This document shows positions 5,742 to 6,465 of a stretch of DNA of 6,465 bases, one piece after another. The DNA lies in contig JBBSMN010000171.1 in assembly GCA_038233135.1 (NCBI GenBank), positions 1 to 6,465 of the forward strand, read 5' to 3'. The position numbers were made by a program, and so were the translations under genes. The notes beneath the pieces are model-generated. The model did not search any database and was not told where the DNA came from. It saw only the letters and a program-made list of their open reading frames with translations. Position 1 is the first letter of the stretch. The number at the start of each line of letters is the position of its first letter. The stretch is from JACCVL01 sp038233135 (GTDB lineage Bacteria; Actinomycetota; Actinomycetes; Propionibacteriales; Nocardioidaceae).

Positions 5742-6465
5742 TCAGCCTGCGGTTGCGAGTAGGTGTGCGAGGTGTTGTTCGCCGGGGCTGGCGGGGTCGG
5801 GGTCTGGTGGGGGGTCGGGGCCGTTGTTGGGGCTGCTGCCGGGGCCGAGGGCGGGTGGGGGTCGGCTGGTGTGGGTGTGTCCGGTGGGTAGTCGCCATTC
5901 GATGGTGGGGGCGTGGATGCGGAGCTGGTCGAGGCCGTCGCCGTGCCGGGTCGGCGGCAGTGTGGTGACGGTGATCTGGGGGTGGTCTTTGAGGATGTGG
6001 GGGAGTTTGGCGAGGGCTTGGCTGTTGGCGGCGGTGGTGGGGCCGCCGTGTTGGTGGTCGCGGATGTGGTCGATCTCGGCGATGCGTCCGCCGCCGAGGC
6101 GGGAGTCTTGGTCGCGGCAGATGGCGAACTGGGCGAGTCCGCCGGTGAAGCAGCGGGCGGTGGAGTCCATGGCGATGAGCCGGCCGTCGATGGGGTCGCA
6201 GAACAGTGCCCGTAGCCGGGTCCGGGCCTTGCTGGTGGCCCTGCTGGTGTCGGCGGCGTTGATGATGTCGCGTATCACCGAGGCGGGGACCGCCCCGTAG
6301 CCGCGGAGCAGGCCGGGGTTGTTGTCGATGCCGAGCAGGGTTGCTGCGGAGATGACGACTTGGACCTCGACGGGTAGCGGCAGCCGCGGTGCGGTCGGCC
6401 CAGGCGCGGGCTGGTCGGGCTGGTCGGGCTGGTCGGTGGGGGTGTGGTCCCAGGCGGGGTCGTCG
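5742..6465 (-). CDS. DUF222/13E12-type HNH endonuclease-like protein, N-terminus off window
   Basis: The frame is open from the right edge to TGA at 5744-5742, giving 241 residues; the DUF222 body and the start lie outside. The visible part begins with an acidic/proline linker containing DQP repeats. Then come LPVEVQVVISAATLLGI..NPG (the conserved strand before the HNH in 13E12 proteins), GYGAVPASVIRDII, LFCDPIDGRLI, and the nuclease core ICRDQ...EIDHI.DHQHGGPTTAAN.QAL...HILKDHP. The DH (6071-6066), N (6026-6024) and H (5999-5997) of H-N-H are kept. The four cysteines usual in this family are not: the equivalent positions read S, G, A and P. The C-terminal 50 residues are proline-rich and low in complexity. 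13E12 proteins are often multicopy in actinobacteria, and prophage phiRv1 of M. tuberculosis integrates in such a repeat. Function is unproven; activity may be lost or metal structure altered. Confidence 0.87.
   Translation of the reverse strand, partial: DDPAWDHTPTDQPDQPDQPAPGPTAPRLPLPVEVQVVISAATLLGIDNNPGLLRGYGAVPASVIRDIINAADTSRATSKARTRLRALFCDPIDGRLIAMDSTARCFTGGLAQFAICRDQDSRLGGGRIAEIDHIRDHQHGGPTTAANSQALAKLPHILKDHPQITVTTLPPTRHGDGLDQLRIHAPTIEWRLPTGHTHTSRPPPALGPGSSPNNGPDPPPDPDPASPGEQHLAHLLATAG
5784..5820 (+). other. Potential G-quadruplex motif
   Basis: Five runs of at least four G (5784-5787, 5793-5796, 5799-5802, 5809-5814, 5817-5820) are separated by 5, 2, 6 and 2 bases, meeting the usual four-run, 1-7-base-loop rule. 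The run lies on the template strand of the HNH gene, within the part encoding its proline/aspartate tail. It may simply reflect Pro/Gly-rich coding in GC-rich DNA. Confidence 0.5.
6411..6437. repeat. 9-bp tandem repeat, three copies (DQP codons)
   Basis: CTGGTCGGG occurs at 6411-6419 and 6420-6428, with a third copy at 6429-6437 differing in the last base. On the minus strand the units encode Asp-Gln-Pro repeats in the linker of the HNH protein. The repeat stays in frame, so changes in copy number would lengthen or shorten the linker without disrupting the gene. Confidence 0.7.

Noticed and set aside
4651..5898. Minus-strand frame of over 400 codons opposite the PYROXD2-like gene
   Set aside because: It is low-complexity and crosses the hairpin and the end of the HNH gene; the plus-strand frame has a full set of flavoprotein motifs.
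5824..6300. Plus-strand hydrophobic frames opposite the HNH gene
   Set aside because: They are antisense to a frame with an evident H-N-H core, and the Val/Gly-rich translation is what that codon pattern gives in reverse.
1..6465. CRISPR array, IS element or toxin-antitoxin pair
   Set aside because: I found no regularly spaced repeats, no transposase motifs or terminal repeats with target duplication, and no recognisable small paired genes.

Overview
The window is GC-rich double-stranded DNA whose codons end mostly in G or C, with frequent GTG starts and weak ribosome binding sites. Together with a DUF222/13E12-type HNH protein, a DUF1206 membrane protein and a MobF relaxase of the kind common in actinomycetes, this points to a high-GC actinobacterium. 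I cannot name the genus.

Layout. (1) Positions 1-394, minus strand: the first 131 residues of a TrwC/MobF conjugative relaxase that continues past the left edge. (2) Positions 395-657: a short region of uncertain coding status with several inverted repeats, one of them a perfect 8-bp hairpin just past the 3' end of the tRNA. (3) Positions 658-730, minus strand: tRNA-Arg(CCU), a plausible insertion site for the element that carries the relaxase. (4) Positions 801-2834 (possibly to 2868), minus strand: a probable two-gene operon, a six-helix DUF1206 membrane protein followed by an FAD-dependent amine-oxidase-type flavoprotein. The DUF1206 N-terminus looks frameshifted near 2790. (5) Positions 2869-2990: a divergent promoter region with a perfect 10-bp palindrome. 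(6) Positions 2991-5682, plus strand: a two-gene operon with a 13-nt gap, comprising an aldo/keto reductase very close to E. coli Gpr/YghZ (L-glyceraldehyde-3-phosphate reductase) and a PYROXD2/CrtI-like FAD oxidoreductase. (7) Positions 5683-5707: a strong GC hairpin, probably a terminator between convergent genes. (8) Positions 5742-6465, minus strand: the C-terminal part of a DUF222-type HNH protein that runs off the right edge. It keeps the H-N-H residues but lacks the family's zinc-binding cysteines.

The middle block (801-5682) looks like chromosomal redox metabolism: two Rossmann-fold flavoproteins and one NADPH-type reductase, divergently arranged around one control region. It lies between two genes of mobile-element character. 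A functional link between the divergent operons is inference only. I see no CRISPR array, transposase, integrase or complete defence system here. The observations most worth a second look are the relaxase/tRNA junction, the apparent DUF1206 frameshift and the cysteine-less HNH domain.
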